Notes: generated by a model not told the origin, from the sequence alone. Positions 17,573 through 28,428 are shown, numbered from the stretch's first letter. The stretch: DNA of 62,131 nt from an uncultured Cryomorphaceae bacterium (GCA_913031435.1 CAJWFD010000010.1:1-62131); one strand, 5' to 3'. Made by a program: numbers and translations.

Positions 17573-18873
17573 GAGAGTGCCTCTTTTAATGGTGACACAA
17601 AATCCCCAACATCACCTGCTCCAACGACTAATATCACGGAAGCTTGCGTGTGTTTTACCTTTGCAATTAGATCAAATTCATGAACAACTTTGGCTCCTAT
17701 GATTGAAGAGGCAAGTACCTGTGAGTTCACCCCGGCTATAGGTTCTTCTCTCGCTGCATAAATAGGTAACAAGAGACAGTACTCTGCACGACTAAGTTGC
17801 TGGACAAATCCATCCATAAAGTCGCGGGTTCTACTGTATAGATGTGGCTGGAAAAGTAAGCACACTTTCTCGTTTGGATAGAGTTCATCTATACTGTCCA
17901 TGAGCGACTTGATTTCTGTAGGATGGTGGGCGTAGTCTTCAATCAAGACGTGGGCTCCTTGAAGATGAAATTCGAACCTGCGCTTAATTCCTTTAAATAA
18001 AGGTAAACTTCTGGCAATCTGTTCGGGACTTACCCCAGCATGATGTGCTAGAGAAGCTGCTAGTAAAGCATTATAAACATTGTGTCTTCCAGGCATGTGT
18101 AACCGTGTTTGGAGCGCGTGTCCTTCCAAATGAATAATGAAAGAGTATGCGCCCTGTTGTGGTTGTATATCACTTGCCCAACAATGATTTTCAGGCGAGC
18201 CTACTTGTGTGGTTCTGTCTAATGTGCTTCCAGTGAACGTTGGTCCATTAGTTTGTTCCACGAAAGCATCAAAAGTATCCAGCAGGTCTTTCTTGTTTGA
18301 GTAGATGTCTAAGTGGTCCTCATCAATCGTTGTCACAGCAGATGCCCATGGTTTGAGGTAAAGTAAGGATCTGTCAAACTCGTCCGCTTCAACGATGATG
18401 AAATCAGAATTTCCCAAGCGATAATTTGTACCTGTTTGGGTCATGATGCCTCCTATAAAAGCGGTGGGATCTAGACCAGCTTGATCCATCAAATGAACCA
18501 GCATGGAGGAAGCGCTTGTTTTACCATGCGTTCCTGCAATAGCGATACACTTACGGGCATTTGCAATAAGTCCTAAAGCTTGCGAACGTTTGATGGGACT
18601 ATAGGCTTTAAAGAAATTAAACCAAGCCAGTTTTTTCGGGACAGCAGGTGTATAGATCACCGTAGTTTCCTCCGGTCTCCAGCCTGGATATTCGCTCAGT
18701 TCTTCTGTATAGCATATCTGAGCACCCTCTAATTCTAGTGCTGAAGTTATACTGGTACGGGACTTATCGTAGCCAAAGACAGCACTGCCTAGGCGCAAGT
18801 AATGGCGTGCCAAAGCACTCATCCCAATACCGCCTATCCCGAGGAACACCATATGTCGCTGCTTCTTATGCAC
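17569..18873 (-). CDS. murC: UDP-N-acetylmuramate--L-alanine ligase
   Basis: 434 residues. MurC joins L-Ala to UDP-MurNAc with ATP in the cytoplasm. FLGIGGIGMSALARHYL is the N-terminal UDP-binding glycine motif, IAIAGTHGKTSASSML is the ATP-binding P-loop, and EADEFDRSLL and IDEDHLDIY are the central Mur ligase motifs. DYAHHPTEIKSLM marks the C-terminal domain. The start overlaps the murG stop by 8 bases and the stop overlaps ftsQ by 4, so it is embedded in the dcw operon. Confidence 0.97.
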   Translation of the reverse strand: MHKKQRHMVFLGIGGIGMSALARHYLRLGSAVFGYDKSRTSITSALELEGAQICYTEELSEYPGWRPEETTVIYTPAVPKKLAWFNFFKAYSPIKRSQALGLIANARKCIAIAGTHGKTSASSMLVHLMDQAGLDPTAFIGGIMTQTGTNYRLGNSDFIIVEADEFDRSLLYLKPWASAVTTIDEDHLDIYSNKKDLLDTFDAFVEQTNGPTFTGSTLDRTTQVGSPENHCWASDIQPQQGAYSFIIHLEGHALQTRLHMPGRHNVYNALLAASLAHHAGVSPEQIARSLPLFKGIKRRFEFHLQGAHVLIEDYAHHPTEIKSLMDSIDELYPNEKVCLLFQPHLYSRTRDFMDGFVQQLSRAEYCLLLPIYAAREEPIAGVNSQVLASSIIGAKVVHEFDLIAKVKHTQASVILVVGAGDVGDFVSPLKEALS

Positions 18874-19954
18874 CAGTGAGTTGTTCTATTAAATTAGCAA
18901 TGTCTTTAGTTGCGTTTGGTAGGGCGAGCTTTTTAATATTTGCACCTATTTGTTCCCCTCGTCTACCGGAAACATGAAGTGCTTTAAGCTCTACGATGAA
19001 TCGTTCCTCTAAGTCATTCTCAGCAATCAGTACAGCTGCTCCTTTTTCACTCAATGCCTTTGCGTTGTGAGTTTGATGATCTTCAGCAACGTTTGGACTC
19101 GGAATCAAAATAGCAGGCTTCCCAATAAGGCATAATTCACTCAGTGTGCCTGCACCTGCACGACTCACAATAACATCAGCAGCAGCATAAGCAGTAGGCA
19201 TATCGTCAATAAATGCGCTTACGATAACGCCGGATTGGGTTCTGGCTAGATATTCCTTTTCATAGAGCTTGCCACATTGCCACAGAAGTTGCCACCCCTG
19301 TTCTTTTAGATGCTCAAGACTCTTGTCGATGTGTTTATTCACTTCACGTGCACCAAGAGATCCTCCAAGTACTAGAAGCAGTGGTCTTTCTGAAATAAAC
19401 CCCAACTGGGTTTTACTCGCACTTTGTTCAGGCAGGGCTTTAGTGAACGCTTCACGTACAGGGTTTCCTGTGAGGTGAACTTTTTGAAGTGGGAAGAATT
19501 TTTCTGCATTGGCATAGGCGGTACAAATAAAATTTGCCTTGTGACCTAATCTAACATTCGTTACTCCTGCAAAAGAGTTTTGTTCTTGAACTAGGGTAGG
19601 TATTCCCATACGCTGTGCCATTAATAAAGCGGGACCACTGGCATACCCGCCTGTACCAATAACAACATCTGGCTTTATTTTTCTTATAATTTTTCGGCAA
19701 AGCCAGAGCGCATAAACAAGCTTAAAAGGCACACTCCAACTCTTCCAAGGTTTTTTTCTGTTAATTCCAGCAATGGGAACTCCGGTAATCTCAAACCCAG
19801 CTGCGGGAACTTTGGTCATTTCCATCTTGCCGCTTGCGCCCACAAAATGTATGGTGGCTTTTGGATGTCTTTTCTTAAGTTCCGTTGCTATGCTTAGGGC
19901 GGGGAAAATATGCCCACCGGTACCGCCGCCACTTATGATAAATGTCTTACCCAT
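18866..19954 (-). CDS. murG: UDP-GlcNAc--MurNAc-pentapeptide-undecaprenol GlcNAc transferase
   Basis: 362 residues from the ATG at 19952-19954 (MGKTFIISGGGTGGHIFPAL), which places the GGGTGGH phosphate loop at the expected distance and overlaps the ftsW stop by 8 bases. Two more upstream ATGs would add 6 or 14 residues and are less likely. MurG turns lipid I into lipid II at the inner face of the membrane. Other motifs are GTGGYASGPALL, VQEQNSFAGVTN, LGGSLGAREVN and VSRAGAGTLSELCLIGKP in the UDP-GlcNAc-binding C-terminal domain. Confidence 0.96.
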   Translation of the reverse strand: MGKTFIISGGGTGGHIFPALSIATELKKRHPKATIHFVGASGKMEMTKVPAAGFEITGVPIAGINRKKPWKSWSVPFKLVYALWLCRKIIRKIKPDVVIGTGGYASGPALLMAQRMGIPTLVQEQNSFAGVTNVRLGHKANFICTAYANAEKFFPLQKVHLTGNPVREAFTKALPEQSASKTQLGFISERPLLLVLGGSLGAREVNKHIDKSLEHLKEQGWQLLWQCGKLYEKEYLARTQSGVIVSAFIDDMPTAYAAADVIVSRAGAGTLSELCLIGKPAILIPSPNVAEDHQTHNAKALSEKGAAVLIAENDLEERFIVELKALHVSGRRGEQIGANIKKLALPNATKDIANLIEQLTGA

Positions 19955-21152
19955 TAGATCCTTCTTTTTCATCAGCGGGTAAGGCTGAAGATTCATCTAT
20001 TTCCTGCGCGCTATCGCCAATTATTTTTGCTACATCTGTATGACTCACACTCAGGATAATTCCAAGTGCGATACACGTCATCCAAATAGAAGAGCCACCG
20101 GCACTAAAAAAGGGTAATGTTTGCCCGGTTACGGGGAATAAATTAGTTGCCACTCCCATATTAACAATGGTTTGTATGATTATTCCAGATGCCGCCGCTA
20201 ATACGAGTAGCGTACCCAATTTAGTGTGAGCTCGCTTAGCAATACGAATAAAACGGCGAAACAGAAGACCGAAGAATAGTATAAGCGAGGTGGCACCTAC
20301 CAGGCCATATTCTTCTGTAATTACGGCAAAAACAAAATCTGAATTTGATTGCGGAAGGAAGTTTTTCTGAACGCTTTTTCCAGGCCCTTTTCCAAACAAT
20401 TGACCTTCTGCTATGGCCATTTTAGAGAGGTCACTTTGGTAAGATCCATCCTCATCACTCTGGTCTGTAAAATTAACAATACGTGCTTTCCAGGTGGCTA
20501 CGCGATTGGAAATCCCTGGAAATGCTAGTACGATAAGGATGAACATAAATAAGGCGACTATCGAGGCGCCAAGTATTTTCCACATGTGTTTCCATGGTAC
20601 GCCAGCGACGATCAGTAGCAATAGTGACATAGCGAATATGACGGCTGTAGTAGAGAAATCCGCGGGCAATATAAATCCTAATGTTATGGCTATTGCGCTA
20701 AGCGGATAGCTTAAACTTTTAAATGTAGAGAGGTCTCGTGGTTTTGCAAACCATTTAGCAAGCCAAACGAGCAGCGCCAACGAAGCAAATGCTGAAGTCT
20801 GAAAACTTACCCCTATAAACGGAACACGAACCCAACGTGACGCATTCGCACCACCCATCTCTGTCCCTTGAGTAAGAGTCACAAACAACATAACTATCGC
20901 AGCGGGCAGGAAGAGTATCGATAGTTTACCTATAAGTCTAAAGTTTAGCCTGTGCACAACATACATGAACATGGCACCAATAGAAAGGTGAAAAAGATGT
21001 TTGGTCAAAAACTGAAAGGTATTTCCACCGCTAAACTTGTGCGCAAGAGAACTGCTTGCGCTGTAGGATGGCAAGAAACTGGCGAGCATCAGGATGAGGA
21101 TCAATCCCCATAGAAGCAGGTCACCTTTAAGATATTTTTGTACCGTATTCAC
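19947..21152 (-). CDS. ftsW: Septal peptidoglycan glycosyltransferase FtsW (SEDS family)
   Basis: 401 residues, about ten membrane segments, SEDS family. LPQSNSDFVFAVITEEYGLVG is the most typical stretch, carrying the conserved loop with the Ser/Asp/Phe motif, and NMGVATNLFPVTGQTLPFFSAGGSS is the other signature. FtsW polymerises glycan strands from lipid II together with the transpeptidase encoded by ftsI in the same operon. It lies 6 bases after the murD stop and overlaps murG. Confidence 0.95.
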   Translation of the reverse strand: MNTVQKYLKGDLLLWGLILILMLASFLPSYSASSSLAHKFSGGNTFQFLTKHLFHLSIGAMFMYVVHRLNFRLIGKLSILFLPAAIVMLFVTLTQGTEMGGANASRWVRVPFIGVSFQTSAFASLALLVWLAKWFAKPRDLSTFKSLSYPLSAIAITLGFILPADFSTTAVIFAMSLLLLIVAGVPWKHMWKILGASIVALFMFILIVLAFPGISNRVATWKARIVNFTDQSDEDGSYQSDLSKMAIAEGQLFGKGPGKSVQKNFLPQSNSDFVFAVITEEYGLVGATSLILFFGLLFRRFIRIAKRAHTKLGTLLVLAAASGIIIQTIVNMGVATNLFPVTGQTLPFFSAGGSSIWMTCIALGIILSVSHTDVAKIIGDSAQEIDESSALPADEKEGSNG

Positions 21153-21158
21153 CCAGTT

Positions 21159-22529
21159 TTATAGGTTTCTGACGGATAGCTTGAACTGATTTCCGCGGTC
21201 TTCATAATTTTCAAACAAATCAAATGATGCGCAGCAAGGGCTTAATAGAACGGCATCTCCCTTCTTAGCGAGTCTTGCCGCTTTACGAACAGCTTGGCTC
21301 ATCGAATTTGTTTCTACGATCTCTACCACACCAGAGAATGCCTCAATGATTTTAGAGTTGTCTGTTCCTAAGGCAACAATGGCTTTGACCTTATATTGAA
21401 CAAGCTGAAGAAGCTCGCTATAATCATTGCCTTTGTCTACACCTCCTAAAATCCAGACAACTGGTTTTTGTTGGCACTCTAAAGCATAATATGTTGCGTT
21501 AATATTAGTGGCTTTTGAGTCGTTGATGTATTCCACTCCGCTGATGTTTAAGACACTTTCTAGTCGGTGCTCTAGGGCATCAAAAGAGGTGAGTTGCTTG
21601 CGTATGGTGTCTTTGCGAATTTGAAGTAATTTACTTCCTAATCCAGCGGCCATGCTGTTGTACATGTTGTGTTTTCCTTGTAAAGCGAGTTCTTCAATAG
21701 TCATTACTTCGTTATTTAATGTTATTGTTATTTCGTTATTAGTCAGTGCTGTCACCCTATGCGGGCTTGCAGGTTCGTCGCAGCCAAAGGCATGGAGACG
21801 AGGTTTTATGATCTTTTTTTCGTGCCATTTCTGCATAAACTCGTTGCTTATTGCATCGTCATCGCAGTAGATGAAATGACCCGTTTCAGGAGTGAAATCC
21901 AGTAGTTGGAATTTGCTCCTAGCATATTTGCTGAGGTCATAATCATAGCGATCTAAATGGTCAGGTGTGATGTTTGTAAGGATGCTGATGTGTGGTTGAA
22001 AGAGATAGGCGTCATCTAATTGGTAACTACTCACTTCTAATACGGCTACCTCTGGATCAGAGGCGCCAGATTCTATACGATGAGCAAGGACTCGCGCGAG
22101 ACTCAGTCCAATATTACCTGCTAAAACGACGTCTCTTTCTTCCTTGATAATATGGTGGCACAACGTAGCTGTGGTAGTCTTTCCGTTGCTCCCTGTTACT
22201 GCTATAATGACGGCATTAGTGTGGCGTGCTGCCCAGTCTACTTCGCCCATAAGAGGTATTCCACTCTCTTTAATAGCGAGAATCACAGGAGTAGTGTGTT
22301 TAATGCCTGGGCTCTTAATAATAGCCTCTGCCTTCATGATGCGCTCTAAACTGTGCCCGCCTTCCTCATAAGCCACTCCCCATTTTTCCAGTGAAGATTT
22401 ATCTTCCTCACTCAGCCTGCCAAACTCACTTAGAAACGCTTTTACACCAAGCATAGATGCTAGGTAAGCAGCTCCCATACCGCTTTCTCCGGCACCAATG
22501 ATGGCTATATGTTGGTAGGCGTGGTTCAC
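21159..22529 (-). CDS. murD: UDP-N-acetylmuramoyl-L-alanine--D-glutamate ligase
   Basis: 456 residues. MurD adds D-Glu to UDP-MurNAc-L-Ala. IIGAGESGMGAAYLA is the N-terminal UDP-substrate loop, IAVTGSNGKTTTATLCHHI the ATP P-loop, NITPDHLDRY the central motif and GLGSKLLQIR to NDSKATN the C-terminal domain. It sits 4 bases after mraY and 6 bases before ftsW on the same strand. Confidence 0.96.
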   Translation of the reverse strand: MNHAYQHIAIIGAGESGMGAAYLASMLGVKAFLSEFGRLSEEDKSSLEKWGVAYEEGGHSLERIMKAEAIIKSPGIKHTTPVILAIKESGIPLMGEVDWAARHTNAVIIAVTGSNGKTTTATLCHHIIKEERDVVLAGNIGLSLARVLAHRIESGASDPEVAVLEVSSYQLDDAYLFQPHISILTNITPDHLDRYDYDLSKYARSKFQLLDFTPETGHFIYCDDDAISNEFMQKWHEKKIIKPRLHAFGCDEPASPHRVTALTNNEITITLNNEVMTIEELALQGKHNMYNSMAAGLGSKLLQIRKDTIRKQLTSFDALEHRLESVLNISGVEYINDSKATNINATYYALECQQKPVVWILGGVDKGNDYSELLQLVQYKVKAIVALGTDNSKIIEAFSGVVEIVETNSMSQAVRKAARLAKKGDAVLLSPCCASFDLFENYEDRGNQFKLSVRNL

Positions 22530-22533
22530 TGGG

Positions 22534-23763
22534 TTATCTCAGTTTTAAAGTTGCAATAGCGAGAACTGCGAGCATGATGCCCACGATCCAAAATCGCGTA
22601 ACAATTTTAGTTTCAGGCATTCCCTTTTTTTGGTAATGGTGGTGTAACGGACTCATTAAGAAAACCCGTCGACCTTCACCATGCTTTTTCTTTGTGTATT
22701 TGAAGTAGCTCACCTGTATGATCACGCTCAGGTTTTCTACCAAGAAAATTCCAGAGATAATGGGTAATAAAAACTCCTTACGTACTGCTAGAGCAAGTAC
22801 AGCGATAATAGCCCCTATGGCTAAGGAGCCGGTATCACCCATAAAGACTTGAGCTGGAAAACTGTTGTACCATAGGAAGCCAATGGTGGCGCCAATAAAG
22901 GCAGCAGTGAAAATCACAAGTTCACCCGATTCTGGGATGTACATGATGTTGAGATAGCTCGAGAATACGATAGAGCCGCTCACATAAGCGAGTACCAGTA
23001 GTGCTGTCCCAGCAATGGCTGAGGTGCCTGTAGCGAGCCCGTCAAGTCCGTCCGTTAAGTTGGCGCCGTTAGAGACGGCAGTAATAATAAATATGACCGC
23101 TAAAATGTAGACGACTGCAGTGAGGGGTTTTCCGGAATCCCCCATCCAATTTGTGAAATAGGCGTAGTCAAATTCATTATTTTTAAGAAAGGGTAGGGTG
23201 GTTTTTGTGCTCTTCACGGCATCTCCATAAGATATACTCGTGGACGTATCTTCCCAAACTTCCGTGGCCACGCCCGGTAATTGCTCCTTAATGGTCACTT
23301 GTGGATTGAAATAAAGCGTACTTCCTACAATAACGCCAAGTCCAATTTGGCCTATGACTTTAAAGATTCCCCTTAGGCCTTTTTTATCTTTTTTAAAGAC
23401 CTTGATGTAATCGTCTAAGAATCCAATTGCTCCCATCCATAGTGTGGAAATAAGCATAAGAATGATATAGATATTGTCCAATTTCGCCCAGAGCAGCGTA
23501 GGTACTACAATGGCTAAAAGGATAATCAATCCCCCCATAGTTGGTGTGCCCGCCTTTTCGGTTTGACCATCTAGTCCCAGATCTCTTACGGTTTCCCCTA
23601 CTTGAAGTCGTTGAAGTCTTCCGATCAGGCTTTTTCCGAAAACCATACTGATGAGCAATGAGGTCATGACCGCCATAGCCGCGCGGAAGGTGATGTATTT
23701 GAATACACCCGCCCCAGGAAGGTCGTAGCTCTCGTTGAGAAAATCGAACAGGTAGTATAACAT
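22534..23763 (-). CDS. mraY: Phospho-N-acetylmuramoyl-pentapeptide-transferase
   Basis: 409 residues, longer than the roughly 360 of E. coli. MraY makes lipid I from undecaprenyl phosphate and UDP-MurNAc-pentapeptide. [35 protein letters not shown] and [19 protein letters not shown] are the conserved cytoplasmic loops, and [12 protein letters not shown] is the third His-rich motif. The extra length is a loop around residues 150-210 that carries charged residues and no helix, as I recall for Bacteroidota MraY. It is 2 bases after murE. Confidence 0.96.
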   Translation of the reverse strand: MLYYLFDFLNESYDLPGAGVFKYITFRAAMAVMTSLLISMVFGKSLIGRLQRLQVGETVRDLGLDGQTEKAGTPTMGGLIILLAIVVPTLLWAKLDNIYIILMLISTLWMGAIGFLDDYIKVFKKDKKGLRGIFKVIGQIGLGVIVGSTLYFNPQVTIKEQLPGVATEVWEDTSTSISYGDAVKSTKTTLPFLKNNEFDYAYFTNWMGDSGKPLTAVVYILAVIFIITAVSNGANLTDGLDGLATGTSAIAGTALLVLAYVSGSIVFSSYLNIMYIPESGELVIFTAAFIGATIGFLWYNSFPAQVFMGDTGSLAIGAIIAVLALAVRKEFLLPIISGIFLVENLSVIIQVSYFKYTKKKHGEGRRVFLMSPLHHHYQKKGMPETKIVTRFWIVGIMLAVLAIATLKLR

Positions 23764-23765
23764 CT

Positions 23766-25220
23766 CTAACTCTTTATTAGTAAGTGAATTTCTTCTAGGT
23801 CATCAAAGTGCAGTCGGACACTTTTAATTTCTTGGTATTTCTCATGTCCCTTTCCTGCCAACAAAATGACATCTCCGGGTTCTGCAAGCATTACGGCGGA
23901 TTTAATAGCTTGTCTGCGGTCAATAATTTGTATTGTTCTTGATTCTTGATCGGAGTTCAATCCATTCGCCATGTCTTGCAGAATGACATCGGGGTCTTCA
24001 TCCCTCGGATTGTCCGAAGTAAGAATGACCCTGTCGCTATGCGAAGCGGCGATCTCTGCCATGATGGGCCGCTTTCCTTTGTCACGATTTCCTCCGCATC
24101 CCACAACGGTGATGATTTTACCTTGACCGTCGTTTAAGATTTCTATGGTCTTTAGTACATTCTTGAGTGCATCAGGGGTATGTGCGTAGTCGACAATCGC
24201 AGTTATTCCCTTTCCAGTGATGCTATGGAATCTTCCTTCAACGGGTTGTAAGAGGCTCATCGTTGTAAGTACTTGTAGAGGGTCCTTGCCCAGCTCTACA
24301 GCTACAGCATAAACTGCTGTTAAGTTGTAGGCGTTAAAATCTCCGAGTATTCTAGACCAACACTCTTGCTCATTGATGCTGAGAAGCATACCGTCAAAAC
24401 GGCGCTCCATGATTTTGGTTTTATAGTCAGAAGGGAACTGCAAAGCGTAGCTTTTTGTGCGTGCTTTACAATCTTTAATCATACTGGAGCTGTGTTTTAC
24501 ATCATCATTGTAAATGGCAACTGCATCATTTTTTAATTGGTCGAACAGGATTTTTTTCGCTTTCACATAGCTGTTCATATCGCCATGATAGTCCAAGTGG
24601 TCTCGTGTGATATTTGTGAATACCGCTGCGTCAAAATCTACATGAGCTGCCCTGCATTGCACAAGGGCATGCGAGCTAACTTCCATGAAACAGTATTTTA
24701 CGCCTGCATTTGCCATCGTACGCATATGCCGTTGTATGGATAGTGCGTCTGGTGTGGTATGCGTTGCGGGAATTGACTCTTTACCAATCTTTACATCTAT
24801 CGTACTCAGAAGCCCGCACGATGCGCCGTCTAGCTCAGAGAAAAGATGGAATAGTAGTGTGCTCACCGTGGTCTTGCCATTGGTTCCAGTAATGCCAACT
24901 ACGGTCATTTCTTGTGAAGGGTTCTCGTACCAATTACTTGCAATAGCGCTGAGCGCCATAGCACTATTGCGCGTAACTACATATTGAATACCTGCCGTGG
25001 TATTTTTGGGCATCTGCTCACATACAATAGCGATAGCGCCAGCAATCACAGCTTTTTCTATAAAGTCGTGACCATCGACTTGAGTGCCTCGGATGGCAAC
25101 AAAAAGTGAGTTTTCCTGTACCTCTCTGCTGTCGTAGCAAACGTTGTTTATCGCAGTTTGAGTATGGCCAACCACGTCTTTTAATCGTACCCCGTAAAGC
25201 AAGTCCTTGAGTAGTTTCAT
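23766..25220 (-). CDS. murE: UDP-MurNAc-L-Ala-D-Glu--2,6-diaminopimelate ligase
   Basis: 484 residues. [18 protein letters not shown] is the P-loop, [13 protein letters not shown] the central motif and SDNPRDEDP the DNPR motif that selects meso-diaminopimelate over lysine. The wall therefore should be of the Gram-negative DAP type, consistent with Bacteroidota. The start overlaps the ftsI stop by 4 bases, and mraY follows after 2 bases. Confidence 0.97.
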   Translation of the reverse strand: MKLLKDLLYGVRLKDVVGHTQTAINNVCYDSREVQENSLFVAIRGTQVDGHDFIEKAVIAGAIAIVCEQMPKNTTAGIQYVVTRNSAMALSAIASNWYENPSQEMTVVGITGTNGKTTVSTLLFHLFSELDGASCGLLSTIDVKIGKESIPATHTTPDALSIQRHMRTMANAGVKYCFMEVSSHALVQCRAAHVDFDAAVFTNITRDHLDYHGDMNSYVKAKKILFDQLKNDAVAIYNDDVKHSSSMIKDCKARTKSYALQFPSDYKTKIMERRFDGMLLSINEQECWSRILGDFNAYNLTAVYAVAVELGKDPLQVLTTMSLLQPVEGRFHSITGKGITAIVDYAHTPDALKNVLKTIEILNDGQGKIITVVGCGGNRDKGKRPIMAEIAASHSDRVILTSDNPRDEDPDVILQDMANGLNSDQESRTIQIIDRRQAIKSAVMLAEPGDVILLAGKGHEKYQEIKSVRLHFDDLEEIHLLIKS

Positions 25221-27199
25221 CGCAGGTAAAGTTTAATCTCTTGGCACTGGTTGAGCGGTGTCCCTATGGCTGGCTGCTGTCTAGTCACGTTGCCTATTCC
25301 TTGAATTTCCGCACTGAGTCCAGCCGACGCAAGTACACGAAGAGCTTCTCTTGCGTCAAGCCCAGCGAGATTGGGGAGATAGTTACCCTGTAAGGCCTTG
25401 TCGTAGGTACTTAGGTTGAACCCTCCTGTTTCTGCCGTGGCTAATTGGCGGGTGTTTAGTGTTAGTGCATCTTGAGGCATTTGACTGTAGACCTCATCTG
25501 CAATGGTTTTAAAAACGGGCCCAGCAACAATGTTTCCGTAGTAACCTATGTGGTGATCGGGTTTGTTGATGACGACAATACAGCTATAGGCAGGCTTATC
25601 TGCTGGGAAATAGCCTGCAAAAGAGCTTTGATAATCTGTCGTCTTTCCTGTCCAGTAATTCATTTGACAGGTTCCGGTCTTTCCTGCGAGTTGGAGGTTA
25701 TCGTCTAAGAGATTGGTGGCCGTCCCTCTTGTCACAACTCCTTTGAGAAGAGTTTGAAGCTTCGCTATAGTAGCTTGAGAGCAGATGGCTTGGTTGAGCA
25801 CCTTTGTCTCAAACTGCTCTACTACTCGTCCATGGTCCATGATTCTACTAACCACTTGAGGCTGCACCATTTTCCCTTCATTAGCTACTGCGTTATAGAT
25901 GGTGAGTAATTGTAAGGGGGTCATGGAGAGTGAATAGCCATAGGCCATCCATGGTAGGGTCAGTCCGGACCAATTGTTATCCGATGGCTTCGGGATATTT
26001 GGGGTGGTTTCACCCTTAATGCTTACGCCCGTCTTTTCGTGAATCCCCCTACGATAGAGGAAATCGACGTATTCTTCAGGTTTGTCCTTGAAGTTTTCAT
26101 AGACGAGTTTAACGATTCCTGTGTTTGAACTTACTTCAAAGGCACGACGTAAATTAATCTTACCATAACCTCCTTTTCTGGAGTCACGAACGCTTTCGCC
26201 CTTGATCGTATAGACACCGTTTTCGGTGTCCACAATAGTTCCAGTATCTGCGACGCCTGTCTCTAAAAGTGCCATGGTTGAGATCAGCTTCATAGTAGAT
26301 CCAGGTTCTGTCGCCTCCCATACAGCATAGTTTCGTAATTCTGTATAGGTGCTGTCCTCGTTTCTCCCGAGATTAGCCATGGCAACAAGTTTTCCTGTTG
26401 CGACCTCCATGACCACTGCGCATCCGTGATCTGCCTTGTATTTTTTAAGTTGCCTTAGTAAGCTCTGCTGTGCGACATCCTGAATGCGGGTGTCAATAGT
26501 GGTATGAAGATCAAAACCATCCATAGGCTCAATGGATTCAGAGTCTTCTAATGGTTTCCAGTCGTTTCCAGCTATTTTTTGCTTTAGTCGACTTCCAGGT
26601 TTTCCTTTTAAATACTCACTATAGTAGCCTTCAAGTCCGGCACTTGCGCCTTCAAGATCATAGCCAATCGTGCGCATTTTAATGTTAGTTGCCATCTGAA
26701 CACGCTGGTGGTCTTCTTCGATAATCAAGCCGCCTTTATAGGCGCCACGGTTGAGGATAGGATATTGCTTTATACGCTGCATTTCACTAAAATTGAGCTT
26801 AGCAGCTAAGGGCACGTATCTGTGTTTTTTTGCGCGTTCTTCCCTCAGGTATTGTGTCCAGCCGCTGGCCGTGTATTTAGGATTGAGCGTGGCTAATTTT
26901 TGACCAAGTCCGGCTATTTCCGCAAGGAAAATATTCTGGGGGACTGTGACGGCATCAAAATGTACTTTGTAAACAGGTTTTGTAGTGGCCAGTGTTTTTC
27001 CATCGGCACTGTAGATGTCGCCACGTTTCGCATCGATGATTTTACGTTCAATAACACGATTCTGGCTTTCTGCTCTCAGTTCAGGCCCCATAACTAAAGA
27101 CACGTAAAAGAGTCGGCCCAGTATGACCAGTAGCATCAAATAGATCCCACCACTCATCCAGGTAACTCTGGTTTTTATGTTTTTAGTGTCGTTATTCAC
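25217..27199 (-). CDS. ftsI: Division transpeptidase, class B penicillin-binding protein with PASTA domain
   Basis: 660 residues. An N-terminal membrane anchor (about 15-36) is followed by a pedestal domain (IDAKRGDIYSADGKTLATT) and the transpeptidase. The active serine is S301 in EPGSTMK, with SSNTGIVKL as the SxN motif and AGKTGTCQ as the KTG motif. The last 60 residues (NLAGLDAREALRVLASAGL onward) form a PASTA domain, which E. coli FtsI lacks. It cross-links septal peptidoglycan with FtsW. The start overlaps the ftsL-like stop by 8 bases. Confidence 0.95.
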   Translation of the reverse strand: MNNDTKNIKTRVTWMSGGIYLMLLVILGRLFYVSLVMGPELRAESQNRVIERKIIDAKRGDIYSADGKTLATTKPVYKVHFDAVTVPQNIFLAEIAGLGQKLATLNPKYTASGWTQYLREERAKKHRYVPLAAKLNFSEMQRIKQYPILNRGAYKGGLIIEEDHQRVQMATNIKMRTIGYDLEGASAGLEGYYSEYLKGKPGSRLKQKIAGNDWKPLEDSESIEPMDGFDLHTTIDTRIQDVAQQSLLRQLKKYKADHGCAVVMEVATGKLVAMANLGRNEDSTYTELRNYAVWEATEPGSTMKLISTMALLETGVADTGTIVDTENGVYTIKGESVRDSRKGGYGKINLRRAFEVSSNTGIVKLVYENFKDKPEEYVDFLYRRGIHEKTGVSIKGETTPNIPKPSDNNWSGLTLPWMAYGYSLSMTPLQLLTIYNAVANEGKMVQPQVVSRIMDHGRVVEQFETKVLNQAICSQATIAKLQTLLKGVVTRGTATNLLDDNLQLAGKTGTCQMNYWTGKTTDYQSSFAGYFPADKPAYSCIVVINKPDHHIGYYGNIVAGPVFKTIADEVYSQMPQDALTLNTRQLATAETGGFNLSTYDKALQGNYLPNLAGLDAREALRVLASAGLSAEIQGIGNVTRQQPAIGTPLNQCQEIKLYLR

Positions 27200-27515
27200 T
27201 TTCTACAACTATTTTTTCTGGTCGTTCGTCAGGGTTAATCAGCTCCAATGCTTGTGCACGCCTTAAAACCCTGCTTTCTAACGATAGTTTTGTTAGACGT
27301 TCCTTGGTCTCCGTATGTTCTGCCTCTAAGGTTTGTCTCATTTTACTGAGTTCATCAATCTCATGCACTTTACGGTCAGTGCTGTGGCTTATATAAATAG
27401 AGACAAGCGCTAGTGCGCTGAGCCATGCTGCAAACGGTAGCATTCTAATGAGACCCTCGTCAGTGAGTTTCAATCGGTCTGAAAGGGCTCCTATGGCTTT
27501 TTTAAACTTGCTCAT
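27192..27515 (-). CDS. ftsL: FtsL-like division protein
   Basis: 107 residues, with one membrane segment (about 27-43, FAAWLSALALVSIYISH) and a following coiled-coil-like stretch (IDELSKMRQTLEAEHTETKE). The topology and its place between rsmH and ftsI match FtsL, which forms a complex with FtsB and FtsQ and activates FtsWI. The sequence itself is not diagnostic, so the call is mainly by context. It overlaps rsmH by 14 bases and ftsI by 8. Confidence 0.8.
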   Translation of the reverse strand: MSKFKKAIGALSDRLKLTDEGLIRMLPFAAWLSALALVSIYISHSTDRKVHEIDELSKMRQTLEAEHTETKERLTKLSLESRVLRRAQALELINPDERPEKIVVESE

Positions 27516-28428
27516 TTCTTGTCCAAGGTTCTAGAGTTCGTTCGGCTATTCTAAGTTTCGCGCTTGTCGCACGAGGGTTAATCGCATTCTCTGCTGCGGA
27601 AGCGATGACCGGTTTGCGAGTAATTCCTTTTAGAGGAACTCGTTTCACACCGAACATGTCGCTTTCTGTTGGTCCCATGGCCTTGCCATCACGTATGAAG
27701 TTTTTCACCATTCGGTCCTCAAGACTGTGGTAACTCATCACAACCAGTCGCCCACCGGGTTTAAGGACATCTATTGCGCCATAAAGCAGTTCTTCTAATA
27801 CTTCAAGCTCCTCATTGACTTCCATTCGCAGTCCCTGAAATACCTGAGCGATATACTTATGCCATTGCCCTCTAGGAGCAAGTGGTTCGCAGAGATCGCG
27901 TAGTTGTGCGGTCGTGGTAAGGGGGGCGTTCACCCTGGCCATTAAGAGGGCATTGATTAGTGAGCGCAGACCCCTGATGTCTGTATGTTTTTTAAACAGA
28001 TCGTAAAGTGCTTGTTCCTCATAGGTGTCAAGAACCTCGAGAACAGATATACCTGAGTTGGGATTCATTCGCATGTCTAAGGGGCCGTCAAAACGAATAG
28101 AAAAACCGCGTTCTCCCTCATCAAATTGGTGCGAGCTAACACCTAAATCAGCTAAAATACCGTCGACATGTTGCACGCCGTAAAGTCGCAGATGGTTCTT
28201 TAAGTAGCGGAAATTAGCCGCTATAAACACAAGGTTAGGATGATCTGTTAGGTTGTTTTTGGCGTCAGGATCCTGATCGAAGGCATACAGTTTGCCTGTC
28301 GTTAAAAGGTCTAGGATGGCTCTGCTATGGCCGCCACCGCCGAAAGTGACATCAACATAATTCCCGGTAGGATCTATATTGAGGCCTTCAAGGCATTCCG
28401 TTAAGAGAACTGGATCATGATAGCTCAT
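27502..28428 (-). CDS. rsmH: 16S rRNA (cytosine1402-N4)-methyltransferase
   Basis: 308 residues, formerly MraW. DVTFGGGGHSRAIL is the S-adenosylmethionine loop, ADLGVSSHQFDEGERGFSIR and GPLDMRM are the family signature, and VMSYHSLEDRMVKNFI is the C-terminal motif. It methylates C1402 in the ribosomal P site. The start overlaps mraZ by 14 bases, the standard dcw head arrangement. Confidence 0.97.
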   Translation of the reverse strand: MSYHDPVLLTECLEGLNIDPTGNYVDVTFGGGGHSRAILDLLTTGKLYAFDQDPDAKNNLTDHPNLVFIAANFRYLKNHLRLYGVQHVDGILADLGVSSHQFDEGERGFSIRFDGPLDMRMNPNSGISVLEVLDTYEEQALYDLFKKHTDIRGLRSLINALLMARVNAPLTTTAQLRDLCEPLAPRGQWHKYIAQVFQGLRMEVNEELEVLEELLYGAIDVLKPGGRLVVMSYHSLEDRMVKNFIRDGKAMGPTESDMFGVKRVPLKGITRKPVIASAAENAINPRATSAKLRIAERTLEPWTRNEQV